64,000 nucleotides of DNA from Toxoplasma gondii ME49 (GCF_000006565.2 NC_031476.1:1512458-1576457); one strand, 5' to 3'; positions 1-12,617 are shown, numbered from the stretch's first letter. Made by a program: numbers and translations. The notes: a model not told the origin generated them from the letters alone.

Positions 1-725
1 ATCATTAGCTTCCCGATAGCTGCACCTCTAATCTGTGATGCATGTCATAAGCATGCACGGATGGCAGCTTTCAGCCGTTTGTACCCAAGGCATTACCTGA
101 GGTGCAGCTGTTCAAGGTTACTAGCGCGAGGCAGTGTACCAGGAATAGACGCACATGTGTATGACCAGTTATCTTTACCGTCCATGCTGGACCTAACCCT
201 GACTCGCAGTAATGAAGTATCATCGCTGGCTGGCTTTGAGGCACATCCGCACATAACGGCGTAAGCAGTTGCGGAAGGGCACGGATCCAGTTCGAGTGGG
301 AAGCCTCAGCCTTCTCAGAAGAAGCGACTGACAAAATCAGTTCGTGAGTTCGCTGTGAAGACACCGTCGCGTTCTGGGAGCGTTTACGTGGAAGGAAAAA
401 AACATTCAACCAGCCTGTGCATAACCCGTTTCGCTTCCAACAAGCCAGGCCCCCACGTCAGCACGCTCCAGATGTTACAACGAACAAATGTAGCACGTGA
501 ATCTTCAAGGTGTCACAGCACACTCCATGGTGGCGGCGACAATCCCGTCCCTTTTTTACATAAACGCCGGTGTTCAACGGCCCTCCCAACAGTGCACAAT
601 AAGAAAAAACAGCGCCAGGGTCAACGAAGCCAATCGAGGTCCTGGAAAATGCGTTTGTCTTCCCGCTTTCCACATGCGCACGGCTGACGCTTCACGCACG
701 GATATTAATTGCCCTGTCCGTTTTC
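1..725. other. Non-coding flank downstream of the IMC4-like gene
   Basis: No reading frame here has family motifs or splice signals that I can defend. The stretch lies directly 3' of the minus-strand alveolin gene, so its right part is probably that gene's 3' untranslated region. No RNA gene was recognised. Confidence 0.5.
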
Positions 726-2886
726 CTAGTTGATATTGACTTGGGTCTGTTGTCCCGGAGCAAGAGGGGTGACAGAGACCTGCACGAATGGTCCTTCGCC
801 ACCAGCCTGGTGATGCGGCGCCTGCTGACCTTGATTATCCTCGGGGCCACGCGCCGGAGAAGCAGGCGCGGATCCAACGGCAGCGCCGGCACTGACGGGA
901 GTCATGGCGCCGCTCGAGTGCTGGTCAGATCGAAGGGCGGTGGGAATGTGTTCCTTGGACCAGCCTTCCCAGCCAGCCGGGGGCGCAGCTCCGTCCCATC
1001 CCTGTGGCACGGGCATTGTCGGGTATCCCTGTTGCGCCATAACTTCGACCGTGCCCTGCATGGTTCCGAGCTGTGATCACACAAGCACATACAAGGCAAA
1101 CACATTTGGTGAATGCCGCCCACATCTCCGTTGTAGAGCGCCTTCGTGGAGCGAACACGTTTGGGAGGCTGTGGCGCAGACGCTCGCCGAGTGCTAGCAG
1201 GCGACGAGAACAAGTGAATCATTGTGCATCTGACTGCGTTGCGCATGCGAGTTGCTTGCTATCTCAAAAGGACTCACCTCAATGGGCTGCTGTTCACGTC
1301 GTGGCATACAGCAGGCAGACAACGAATAGCAAGGGTGGCCTGGTGTAACAATGCCTTCGACGCCTTCCTGGGTGCCCTGGTAGTACAAAGGTAGGAGCTT
1401 GGGGTTGCCCATAGCTTCCTTGGGAACGGGGTGCTCGATGGTGCGCTGCACGTGCACAGGGACAGGTACCTCCTTGTATCGGGGCTCGATCTTGGGGCAG
1501 AGGTACTCCTGGACAATCTGGAGTTCGACAGGGACCGGAACGTTACGGTCGACGATCTTCTCAACGGGAATCGGGCGGTAGTGAGTCATCGGCACTTCGA
1601 CGGGCTTGGGAATGTGGCGATACTGAGGGGTCATGACATTGCGGTAAGTGTGCTGGATGTGGGGAACTTCAACGACCTTCTCCACATCGACGACCTTCTC
1701 CACGACCACTGGCTTGGGGACCTCCACCACCTCTTCCTCCTGGAGAATCTCGACCGCCTCCAGCGGCTTCTCAACAACAACATCGCGGTAGTCCACCTGG
1801 CTGATCTCCACAATCTTCTCCTTCACCACCTTGCGCGGGACGGGGATAACGCGCTCTTGCACGACAACGCGGGGCACTTCAATGATCTTTTCTTGGTAGA
1901 CATACTGAGGAACTTCGACGATCTTGTCGACAACCTGTCACGTCACGATCCAGACAGAGGGGGCCACAATGCATTCGCTGCAAATATTGTACTCTTTAGA
2001 AATTCGACAACAAAAATGTGGTTTCAGGTGGCGTTTCGTGTGGCTGTATGTATGGTCGTTTGGGGCTAGCATACAGTAGTGTGTGTGTTGATTCGAAGGC
2101 GGATGGTAACTTCGCGTATCCTAGCTGGTGGGCGTCAAGATTGAAGCGAACGTGGTGCCCGCAGATTGGAAATACTTACCTTAACTTGCGGCACCTCAAT
2201 AATTTTCTGCTGGTAGACGGGCTTATGGACGTGCTTCACGCGTTCCTGAATGATGGGCTTGGCGACGTGAGTCACCTTCTCGTGCACGACGTGCTGCGGC
2301 ACCTCAACAATTCTGTCGACATACTGCACTTGGGGAACTTCAATCACGCGTTCCTGGATTTCCTCCTTCAAGACCTCGACAACGCGTTCCTAAAGAACAG
2401 CAAATGATATTCGAACACTTTCTTTTCAGACCGCCACGTGTACGTAGCCAGGGTTCACGGCGTCCGCCTCCACGTCGAGCACGACGGTGGCTGATGCCCC
2501 CAAAACGGGTCTCTTTTCAGACATGCTTGTACGCCTTGGATACACGAAAAACAAATATAAAGAGTAATCGATGAATTTCTGCACTGTATCGGCGCAACTG
2601 CAATAACGAGCGCCTTCGCAGGAAGTTCTTCGGCCTCTACGCAACCAGCTACGTTCTTCCGCCCGCGCAGTCTGTGAGCGTTTTGTTGGATAGTCGAGAT
2701 ATCTCTTCCTTTTTCGGGCTGTCTGCCAAGAAATCTCACCTGGACAAGGGGCTCGAGAATACGGGCTTCACCTTGAGTGGCAACAACTCCAGAAACGAGG
2801 CGGCTTCCAGGGACTTGAGTCGGTTGCGCAGCGCCGGGCTCGCCCTCACCACAGGGAGCGCACGGCTGGCAGCACTCAGAAAACAT
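726..2886 (-). CDS. IMC4: Alveolin-family inner membrane complex protein, IMC4-like
   Basis: Alveolins form the intermediate-filament-like network under the inner membrane complex and give the parasite shape and tensile strength. I read five exons: 2886-2740 (49 codons), about 2512-2444, 2389-2180, 1934-1278 and 1070-726, all in phase 0, giving about 475 residues. Exons 3 and 4 carry the alveolin repeats, with runs such as EVPQVQYVDRIVEVPQ and EKIIEVPRVVVQERVIPVP, rich in Val, Pro, Glu and Lys. The N-terminus MFSECCQPCAPCGEG has four clustered Cys, likely lipid-modified. The C-terminal exon is Gly/Gln/Pro-rich and ends QTQVNIN. The start is the first ATG of the Cys-rich exon. The acceptor of exon 2 is the weak point: an in-frame alternative adds about 17 residues. 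The symbol rests on placement: in T. gondii IMC4 and IMC1 are adjacent genes. The family call is sure; the paralogue number is less so. Confidence 0.85.
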
Positions 2887-4399
2887 GGTGAGAAAGGAGG
2901 GAACAACTTTGTCTAAACAAACAGCCTCTTTGAGGTCGAGTGCCAAGCGCACTTCTGTCACCTGTTTCTGGAGCTGTGGTGTTCGCCGCGAGAAATCCTT
3001 TCCACACGCGGACGAGGTGTTTGCACAACCCACGGACAAAGCGCGGCAGATCTCAGGGGCAGGACAGGTTGCGCGTCCACTTGCAGAAGGTTCGCGCAAA
3101 AGAGAGGCCCCGCGCGACAGTGGAAGAAAGACAGTGGTAAAAAATCGACGAGTTCGGTTCCTTGGATCCACAATAAAACTTTAGCAATACGAGAAGAACT
3201 CAGATAAATTTACACGGAGAGACGACGCGTGCTGCGAGTGCCAAGCTAGACTGTGTCAAGAGGCCATAATTTCTACACGGCATTCGGCGGGAAGACCGGC
3301 ACAACCCGGAAGGCAAACAGCTCTTGAGACCTAGCGCGGCAGGGCTCACGCGAAAAGAGAAACAGCGCCAGCAGGCAGCCTGCAGACGCCGCTTGTCCAG
3401 CCGGTCTCGCTCAAGGGTCATAGCGCTTGTCCACGGACACGGCGCGGACCCGCGCTTCTGCGCGGACGCCTTTCTAAATGGCTCGCCTCCATAAGCTCGA
3501 TGGCGCACAACGGCTGTGACTTATCCGTCCTAAGAAGGACACAGTCGCGAATGGCGGTGGCGACGCTGGCATTCCTGGTTTACGTCTGCGCGAGTAGAAA
3601 ACCGGAGAGGTCAGCTCGGGCACGGGACGATATCGACGGACTGGGTGTCCTGTGACGACATGTGCCGCGTTGGTTGCTGGCTGGCGATGTGCCTGTTTCG
3701 AACGCGTTGAGCGATTCGAGAAGACGACTCGGGTGCCGAAGCATGGTGCCGTCCTCTCGTGATGTGTTACGTCGCGGCGCGCGAGAAGACCATTCGCGAT
3801 TTTGGTCGTCGCCTCTTGCACGCGCTGTCTGCGGCACGTCTCTTACTCAAGGCATCGGCCTCGAAGCTTGGCTGTTCATCGCTGGCAGCTAGGCAGACGT
3901 GTTGTCCTCAGAAATCTTTTTGTGTTGCGATTTCTAAGGCGCCCTTCACCGTCTTCTTTTTTAGTTGGAATTTCTCGTGCGGCGTTCCTCTCAGACCTTC
4001 AGTCAAAATATCCGTCTTTCTCAAATGCAGTTTAAACGCAGCCTCGCCTGACGAGAGACTCTGGCAACCGTCCCCTGTCCATTGTGGAGCCGTTCCTAAG
4101 CAGCAACTTTTTGAGACTCGACACTGGCTGAACGAAGCACATTCCTCCTTACTGACCGAACTCCCGCGTGTACTTTTGCCTTTGCGTTTCGGGTGGAGTT
4201 CCCTTTCTCCCGCCAGGACTTACTGATCAGAAAGCGGTTTTTTTGTTGTTCTTGCAAAAGTTCTCGTGGCTCGACCGCGGGCCGGACTAGGGGCCAGCGC
4301 GATTCTGATTTGCACCCGGTCGCCCTCTGCGTGTGTGCCGAGAACCTCTCGGATACTTCCACCTAACTCCAAAGACTAGTCTTCCTGTTTGTTGTCAGA
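2887..4399. promoter_or_regulatory. Shared upstream region of two divergent alveolin genes
   Basis: These 1.5 kb separate the start codons of the IMC4-like gene (minus) and IMC1 (plus), so both promoters and 5' untranslated regions must lie here. A heptamer AGAGACG at 3218-3224 fits the WGAGACG element described for T. gondii promoters. A single 7-mer is weak evidence. In other coccidia alveolins of this type are expressed during daughter budding, so joint control from this region is plausible. Open frames here are short and show no family motifs. Confidence 0.45.
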
Positions 4400-7175
4400 A
4401 TGTTTAAGGACTGCGCCGATCCTTGCAGCGATTGCTGCCAGCCTGCTGAACAGCAGCGCGGCCAGGCCACCCTTCCCTCGCACGTGGTCCTACCTCAGAC
4501 GTCCGACAGCCCGGCCATCCACGTGACTGCCGAAGCTTCTCAGCGACTCAGCTCGCCCAGAGCTCTGCAACAGCTCCACGGCACCCAGGAATCTGTCCGA
4601 TCTGTCACTCTTGAAGAGCGCGCTGATCGGTCACGAACCGTCCCCATCGGTGAAGAGACTGAGAGACAATGGGTAAGAGAGACGACCACAGGCTCTACCG
4701 CTATGTTGCGGCCATGATGGAAGTTGGTGCTCTGCGCTCGAATTCCAACGTTTTGAGGTAGAAGCCGTGGTGACGCGTAGATTGCAAGCAGTACTGTTGC
4801 ACGGTCTTCAGACTGGTAGTTGCGATGCCTGAGTCTAGACAGCGTCGGGTTCGCGAATATGACATGTGTGTACTAGCCCTGAAGTAACCGCGAAACACTA
4901 CTGCGACGACGCCTTGGAGCGAAAATGATACCAATAGCATGAGGGGAGTTTCTGTTGAAAGTCTCGCTTCTCTCTTCCCGTATAGATGACATGTAAACAA
5001 TTTTGAAGGCTGAGGGCGCCGCAGCACGGTTCGGGGCCTGATGAGGGCTCGTGAGGGATGTAAGACCACCGCGAGTATGTACACAAAGTTCTTTCTGTTC
5101 TGTCTTCCCATTCTGTTCATCAGGTTGCCATCACTGCATACCAGCCTATTGACACCGTGACGAAGACGGTCGAGGTGCCGGTTGTGCGCACTGTGGAGAC
5201 CTACGTCCCTAAGGTCGTCGTCGAAGAGAAGATCGTCGAGGTGCCCAAATATATCCCCGAATACGTTGAGAAGGTAAGACAGGTGGCGCCGTTCTATACT
5301 TTCAACCGTCCGTGGACGAGATGACATTACGTGGCTGCGGGATCACTGTGCTTCTCCGAGGGTGCTGATGTTTTCGCAGGTGGTTGAGGTACCTGAGGTT
5401 CAGTACGTCGACAAAATCGTCGAGGTTCCCGAGTACCAGTACGAGTACAAGTATGTCCCTAAGATTGAGACCAAGGAAAACATTATCCAGCGCCCGAAGT
5501 ATGAGACCAAGTACATCGAGAAGGTCGTTGAGGTCGCCCAGGTCAAGGAAGTCGTCCGCTACCAGGATGTCGAGGAAGTGGAGGAAATTATTCGGTAGGT
5601 TCCACTTGCACTGTTGCGTCATTGAACTAGAAGCAGTGCCTAGTGCTTCAAATTCTAGTGGACTCTGGATTAGTGGTGTAAACTGGCTTTTTAGGGCGCA
5701 GACTGGGGTGGCAGCGGCGTCGGTTCCCCATTGACCTGGTGTGAGTTGTGCTGGTGGTGTCGTCCCGTTCAGCTACGTGCCCAAGGACTCTGTTGTTCCT
5801 GAGGAATGGAAGCGCATCCAAGAGGAGCAGGACAAGCGTGAGGCAGAGTTGAAGGAAAAGGAGGCGAAGGAGGAGGAAGAGCTCAAAGGCCTCCTGGAAG
5901 AGGAGCGCAAGCTACACGAGGAGAGAGTCCGCGAGCAGATCAAGGTCCAGCAGCAGATCATCCAGCAGCAACTTTCTGCCCGCGCCGAGCAGGAACGCTT
6001 GCTCAAGGAGAGGCGCGAGGCCGAGATGGTCCACTTCCCCGCTGTCGAAGGTGCCCCTCCTGTGAGTCATAACGCAGTTAACCAGACACGTAGTGACCTG
6101 GGTTTCTACCGCACTGAAAAAGGCGCCAACCGCTACACCTATATTGGACGTTCAGTACGATGAAGCCCAGACTCGCATTCCGATGCTGTCGGGCTCTCAC
6201 ATGTGCGACAATTGGCGGGTGACGATTATACTCCCGTCGTTTTGTGTCGGGTGCGGCTTTTTCTGTTTTCAGCTTCCCACGATCCCCAAGGTGGAGCAGG
6301 TCTTCAAGCCTAAGGTCATCAAACAGGTGGAGATTCAGAAGCACGTGCCGATCTCCGTCGACGTCCCTGTGCCCTACATGGTCCCGAAGCCCGTTGTTGT
6401 GTCCGTCCAGGTGCCCGTGCTGAAGTTCCGTGACCACTTCGTGCCTGTTCCGGTTCGCCGCCGCGTCGTGCCTCGCATCCGCTGGACAAACGAAGTGTAT
6501 GAGGTCGAGTGCATCAAGGAGAAACCATTCTTGCAGGTGCAAGACGTGATCAAGCCAGTTCCTTGCGACGTCGAGATCCGTGTCCACGAGTTTGTCGAGC
6601 GAGCAGCCCCGATCAACCCCGCAGAGCTGTCTCAGGCAGACATCCACGCCATGTGGATGCGCGTCAACGCCGACCTGGCGGAGAAGCGCAAGCAAGAGCT
6701 GGGCGATAAGTACCCGTACGTCAAGCACCCGGCTGGAACCGTCTTCGGCGAGCCCGGATGCAGCGAGGAAGAGGGCGAAGTCGAAAGCGCTCAGGCCGAA
6801 GAAGGCGGCCAACCGGCTGGCGCCGAACCACTTGCGCTCCACCCGGGTCACCCGCTCAACATGACCTACCTCCAGAACGAGTGGATCAAGAAGAGCACTG
6901 TTACCACCCACGAGATGTACACTCCTGAGTGGTTCGAGGCCCACCAGAAGGCCCTGTTCAACTTGACGATGCAGCAGCCGACTCAGGTGCAGCTGAGCGC
7001 AGAGCAGGCAGCCAAGCTTCAGCAACAGGAGGCCCAGTTCGGTGACGCGCCGTGGATCGAAGAGGCACATGCTGGAGTACCGATGAAGCCCGCAGCGCCA
7101 GAACCGGAAGCTGCCCAGTGCTGCGTCATGTGCGCGGTCTGCGGCGGTGATGGTGTGTGCCGATGCCAGTGCTAA
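4400..7175 (+). CDS. IMC1: Alveolin IMC1, subpellicular network protein
   Basis: Core protein of the subpellicular network beneath the inner membrane complex. Five exons: 4400-4672, 5124-5273, 5380-5594, 5773-6061 and 6273-7175. All joins keep phase (one phase-2 intron, the rest phase 0), and the product is exactly 609 residues, the length I recall for T. gondii IMC1. Residues 1-91 open with a Cys-rich stretch (MFKDCADPCSDCCQP). About 92-430 is the alveolin region with repeats such as VVEVPEVQYVDKIVEVPEY. It includes a charged helical part rich in Glu, Lys, Arg and Gln (about residues 217-300). The last 18 residues (592-609) hold eight Cys. In T. gondii the IMC1 C-terminus is removed proteolytically as the daughter skeleton matures, and C-terminal Cys matter for this. 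The start ATG lies just after GTCAGA. The paired neighbour is the divergent IMC4-like gene. Confidence 0.95.
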
Positions 7176-10000
7176 GCGCCACAGGGTATCGCAAAAAATT
7201 GTACAAGTATACCACGCTGAAGGCCTTGTGCGACGGGAATTTCTGGAATCTGACCTCGGTCTACGGGATGACAAGGGAGCCGCACCACTGTAACAGGTGG
7301 ATGCACCTCAGCCTGGCACGGGAATTTCAAGTTTTATAGTCGTTTCTTTTTCGTGATCTGAACCATACTTGTGCCTGCTTGGAGATGTGTCTCAACGTCG
7401 AACGTGGGAAACACGCGACGTGGACGGCGCGGAAGCACGTGCCGCGTGGGTGCAGTCCTACGCAGGCGGGAAGTGAAAGAGAATACGCGAAGTTTAGGGC
7501 GGGCCAGGCAGCTGTTTATTTTTGTTTTTCTCGATTTTGGCGTGATGAAACGTATTCACACCCGTGTCCTGTAGCGGGGGTTCTTTGTCACGCGTTTCGA
7601 GTGCCCTCGGACTTGAAGTTTGTGCGTATCCGCTGCCAGGCGACGTGCGCAAATTCACCTCACTTTACATGCCATATGCTCAAATTTTACAACCAAACAG
7701 AAGCGACCAAACGCTGGGCTGAGGCGAGAGAAGCCAGTGTGTGCGGCGCCGTTCTCACTGGAGACGGCGTATGCGCATCGTAAGTGCTAAAACTCCGCTG
7801 ATCTCGGTTCCCTGGGAAGGGACAAGACAAAGGAAGCAATTCGATTCTAGATATACTCGCGCATATTCAGCATTTAGCTCAAATGGTGCCAAGCAAAAGC
7901 AGCTGAGACATGGGGAAACTGACATCGGAAGTTTCCTCGTACAGGCAACCGGCACGGGGAAAATTTCTCCAGTGTTCACAGAAAGCAGAGCTCCATAGAA
8001 GGTTTCTGCATTGTAGAGTAAAAGTGCAAACGCATCGAGAAATCTAGATCTTCCACACATCATATCAGAGCCATTTTCGGTGATGACGCGTCAGAAGGAT
8101 CATTTGATGTTTTGTTTGAGATGCACTGTAGCTCGTTGTTTGCTGCGGTACGCTTGCTCTGGTGCAGTCGAAGCGGTGTGGTGATCCATCTGAAGCTGTG
8201 CCAAAGGATAGTTTCATACACGTACAGTGCAACCGTACGAGTGCCTCAGGTACACTCGAGATGGGCCTCTGCAGCCGCTGTATCTTCAGAAGACCTACGG
8301 CTATGAACATGCTGTCGCTAAGGCTACGTATAAGTCAACGATATTCGTGAGTGATGGCAAACGGGGACTCAGTGTCCCAAACCATATCAGCGGTACTAGG
8401 CATCACGCCAGCATGGGCAACCGCAACCACAGTCTGTCGATGCTCGGATGAAGCTCACGGCGCTTATCATCAATCGACTGTAACAGCTCAGGTGCGTTGC
8501 TCAGGAAGTCAATTGTTTCCCGGGTAAGCTATCTTCCATCGCTTCTAGTTCACAAATGCCGCCGACAGAACTACCCGATCGACGAAAAAGATCAACAGGC
8601 ACTCCAGAAAAGGTTGTGAACCAGGTTCCAGTCGATTGGTGAGAAGCATGGTGAGTTTTATCCGCGTATCGACAGACTGTGGTTTCGGTTGCCCATGCTG
8701 GCGTGATGCCTAGTATTGTATTGCTGATATGGTTCGGGAAATTGAGTCCCCGTTCTCCACTCACGAATATCCTTTATGATTTCTGGTGCGGTGGTATACG
8801 AGTGTATACATACGCATATTTATTTGCACCAGCGTACGCTAATAAGCAACGTCAGGGGTGATTAGCAGTTGAAACAGTTTGGAATTTTGTGTTCCCTAAC
8901 ATTTCTGGACAGCAGCACCATTTCCGTGCTCTATGTTGGGACTTTTGTCTGAAGAGGGCAAAATTTGCCTTTGAGCTTCTAACCGCCTCATCTTTTGAAG
9001 TATTTATCTTATCAGGCAATGTTTGCTCCATTTATTTGTATTGTAGAGTTTGACCAAGTAGATTCCTATACGAAGAACTGCATGTGGTGCTGATTTTTTG
9101 AGGCTGGAAAGTGTGGTTTCTCTGCGTATGACGATTGTCAGAGAGTTCAGAGCAGGAGGTGTAATGTCCCAGGAACAGAAGCATCGTTCGATACTTCCTG
9201 TGAATCCTCAATGTTATTCTTTATATGAGTCGAAAAAGCCCGACGCGAGTTTTTTCCAGAGATGACTGAGTACGCTTTTCTTCGGGTGCATGCCTGTTGC
9301 TACTCCTCCTGTCTGTTCCAGGCTCTCATGTGCATGCGCAGCTGCCACACCACAATAAATCTTCCAAACCTCTCCGATGGATCTTTGTTTGCTGTGGTGG
9401 CACAAATATCGTATCTGTCACATAGCTTGTTCGTTGCCCCTTTATCTTCTGTTGTCATTTCCGCAGATTCTGTTGCTCTTCTGGATCGAGGTCTTTTCAG
9501 AAGCATAATCGACACACTGGGACATGCGGAGGAGAGCCATCCCCTTTCTTCGTCTAGACACTCGCATCATCGTCTGTTTCCCCATTATGAGATAAGTTAT
9601 CTCGAGCGTATGTGTGGCTACACTTCGTATGCCTGTCCAAGCAATGCTGTAAATCGCCTTCCTCCAACCTCTGGTGGGACTTTGCTGTATGCGGGCGTCA
9701 CGAGTGACGAAAAATTAAGCTGTGTCAGCGGGCTATTCCGCAGCTTGCCGGGGTTATCTGGCTTGCAGTTATCTTTTGGGACCTCTTTAAGTCTAACTAA
9801 TGCTACAACTCTTTTTTCGGCCTGCAGAGAAGACCGAACTTCGGGACGGGAGAAGGCGAGGACGCGAGTCCTAGATGCCAGACGAAAAGGGGAAGACAGG
9901 AACAGAAAGAGGCGCTGTGAAGAAGAAAAAGCAAAGCCAGTGAACAGGGAGAATCGAGTCATCTGTTTTCCCCATGACTGCTCAGTAAACTTGGGCCACC
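7176..10000. other. Gene-poor region with an inverted repeat
   Basis: This 2.8 kb lies between IMC1 and the macro-domain gene. Apart from the inverted repeat at 8341-8770 I see no supported gene. A pyrimidine-rich acceptor-like site ending in CTGCAG near 9826 could belong to a 5' untranslated intron of the macro-domain gene. A 329-codon open frame from 9262 was rejected. Confidence 0.5.
8341..8770. repeat. Imperfect inverted repeat, two arms of about 150 bp
   Basis: The arm at 8341-8490 matches the reverse complement of 8621-8770 over its whole length with scattered substitutions and short gaps, about 80-90 percent identity by eye. The central part is nearly exact: TAGGCATCACGCCAGCATGG in the left arm and its reverse complement in the right. 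The loop is about 130 bp. No transposase or obvious target-site duplication is visible. It could be a miniature inverted-repeat element, an inverted duplication, or a hairpin-forming transcript. Confidence 0.8.
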
Positions 10001-12617
10001 ATGGAGGGCGTTGTCTCAGGCGAGGGTCTGCGGACCCTCATGAATTCAGGAGTTTTCAGAACATCCCCGTCCTGCTCTCGTGGTCTCTCCTTCCCGTTCG
10101 TATGCTCTGCTTCCCACCCTTTAGGAGAAGATGTTCTTCCTTCTTCTCGGAACACGCCACGTTTCTTGTATCAGGCGACTTGTCGACGGCCTGCCGTTGC
10201 AGCCCCGGGAAATATCTTCACTTCGGGAAACCATTTCTCTCCTGCTTCTAGCGGTGATTCTTCTTCTATCTCCGCTGGAATGTTTGCTCAACTGTGTCAG
10301 AGGCGGTTTGTGCGACCGAACCAAGGGAGGAATGATTATAACCAAGTGGGTGGAAAGAAGAGAGGCCAGGGCGTCCAGGTGCTTCCGGAAACAATTCGAC
10401 TTCTGATCGAGACGAGAAAAGCCGCTACAGCTGGCGGTCCTGTAGGCCGTCAACCGCTTCCAGTAAGTTGTGACGGAGTGTAGAAACACAAATGGAACGG
10501 AAGTTTCTGGAGCGAGGAGATCCACCACTTTTCCCCACGAGCAGTGCTGTTTGCATGTTTCTACAGACACTGAACTTTGTAGTGTATACCTAGTATCGGC
10601 CAGAAGATGTGTTGAGAAATGAAGAGATTACCGAACGGGAGTGCATGAAGCAGGGTTCATCTGTCGAGTGACGACTAAAGCGTATGTAAAAACACAGAAA
10701 CGCCTGTGCATACGTACACATGAAAACCGTACACGCGGTTACATTTATCTACAATCCTGGAGGGCAATTGTTGAACATTCATACGCGTAGCTCTTTGTGG
10801 AGACTGCAGGGACTGGGCGGTTGTTCTGCAGCATGTCTGTTGTGCGTCGTTGTGGTTGATGCAGAAAGCGACTGAAGCAACCGGCGTATCGAGTTGGGGA
10901 AGGGACAGGCGGTTTCCCATCACCGAGGCTCTTCGCCTACCCACCGTTGCAGAAGTGAACGCGCCATGGGAACCTTATGACGAAACAGCAAACAAACGGC
11001 GGTCTGGCTCGCGGCCTCTGTCGTCATCTGTTGATGGGTGCCATGAAAATCACGATCCTTCTTCCGATGGTGTTGCTCGGGGTCAAGATCGTCTTGGACG
11101 ACTAGACAAGGTGGTTCTTCATTCCGGAGGTAAGGTAGAACGTCTGTGGATCCTGGAGCAGGACACCAAGTAGCGAGGACGGAGAACTTAGACATTCCTA
11201 GAGACTGAACATCTTTTCCCTCTCTCCCTTGCGCGTGGAGGAGACAGATTACGTCTAGCAATAGCGGCATGTTTGTGCTCAGATCGTTGTGTGGATGCAG
11301 AAGAAGGCCTGTTCTGTTCGGCTTGTGACCGTCGAGACGCTTCACTGTCAGTTGATCCCTACGTACACATGCAGACTCGTTGCTTTGTGTGCGTTGCCTT
11401 TTTTGACCGGAGATTCGGGGTTTGCCGCTGAAACGACTGCTGTGTGTTCAGATATATCGCGTTTGCGCGTCGATGCGACAGTTGTCGGGGCGGTTCGGTC
11501 CTTCAAAACTGTTGGCGATGGCCGAGGTTTCACGGGCTGTTCTGCTCTCCTCGAGGGTGCAGGGCCATTTCTATCTTCGTTCGTTTCTCAACAACGCCGA
11601 CACCTCGGGGAGGAGTTACTCCATACTCCCGTGCGCGGTGACCCCTCAAGTGCCCAGACAGTTGCGGCAGCCGCTGTTCGAGGGCTTCGCCGCGGGATTC
11701 ACCACTTTACCGCCTCCACGGTTCCCCTTCCTTTGCGTTCATCGTCAACTGTGCCTTCCTTGGCGGAGGTCGAAGAAATGCCGATTATGGAGCTTTCGCA
11801 ACTAGCCGCTCGAGCTGCACTTTTGGGAAGCGCTCGTGGCGGAGGCACCAGGGGGTTCGGTCTATCCTCGCATCCCCAGACCCGGCGTTTGGAGGGCGTG
11901 TCGACTGCATCAGGTGCCACTGAAGGATCTGACGCTGCTTTGTCTTTCGCGAATGAAGTAAGAGACCAGGCAACAGCGTCGCAGTTTCCCGCCCGCGACC
12001 TGATCCAAACTCCCCTGGATCCTTCTCAGTTATCGCCTCCAGGAGCGGTTTTGATCTCTCCAGGCTTCAACTTGCCTTCCAATTTCCTCATCCATGTGGC
12101 GGAACCGAACGCAGTTCTGTCTAACCAGCAAATGCTCGACACCCTTTTTCGGCTTGAGGAGCGGGAAGCCCTGCGTCGCAAAGAGCAATTGCTTTCGAGG
12201 TTCGGCGCTGCTCAGGCAGCTGATGAGGCAATGAGCGACGACGAGGTTCGCGAAGAAGACAACGAGATGACACCGCGGTCGATGTGGCAGGATGACGCTG
12301 AGCGAGACACGGGTGTGCAGAGGATGCTGCTGCTAGAAGAATGCTACATCAATGCTTTGAACGCAGCCTGGGCCTTGGGAGTGCGGTCCGTTGCTCTCCC
12401 ATGTCTTGGCGCTGGCGTCGGACGGTTCCCGGTGTACATCGCTGCTAGGTGTGCGGCCAGAGGCGTGGCGAGGTGGATGTCGGAACACCGAGACTGTGAT
12501 GCATGGGAAAACGCAGAGAGTGACAAGAGGGCCGATTTTGACCGAATTGTGTTTTGCACCTCGAGCGACGTCGAGTGGAATGCGCTGAGGAGAGTCATCC
12601 CACAGTTTCTTTCCTAA
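10001..12617 (+). CDS. Macro-domain protein with degenerate ligand-binding motif
   Basis: Macro domains bind or hydrolyse ADP-ribose and its derivatives. Three exons: 10001-10462, 10832-11129 and 11452-12617, giving 641 residues. The start ATG has a strong context (GCCACCATGG). Residues 1-154 are low-complexity. The domain begins near VVLHSGGDISRLRVDA (about 246-262), matching the GDIT-L-VDA entry of GDAP2-like macro domains. It continues with a GDGRGF...EGAGPFL match to the G-G-V...AAGP helix. After an insert of roughly 130 residues come ISPGFNLPSNFLIHV (from 455) and a CYINAL helix with PCLGAGVGRFP (Gly573 region), the second phosphate loop. The NAAN motif reads VGAV (265-268), so both canonical Asn are lost and catalysis is doubtful. 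An alternative exon inside intron 2 was considered and rejected. Confidence 0.75.

Noticed and set aside
4701..5622. Minus-strand open frames rich in Leu, Asp and Asn.
   Set aside because: These are shadows of the IMC1 alveolin repeats on the opposite strand.
9262..10251. A 329-codon plus-strand open frame upstream of the macro-domain gene.
   Set aside because: It overlaps the first macro-domain exon in another frame, lacks motifs, and contains an acceptor-like site. The ATG at 10001 has a far better context and leads into in-phase exons.
11283..11451. A possible cassette exon with Cys-rich text (FCSACDRRD) inside macro-domain intron 2.
   Set aside because: It is in phase at its start but reaches a stop. 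Skipping it restores the expected GGDISRLRVDA macro-domain entry exactly.
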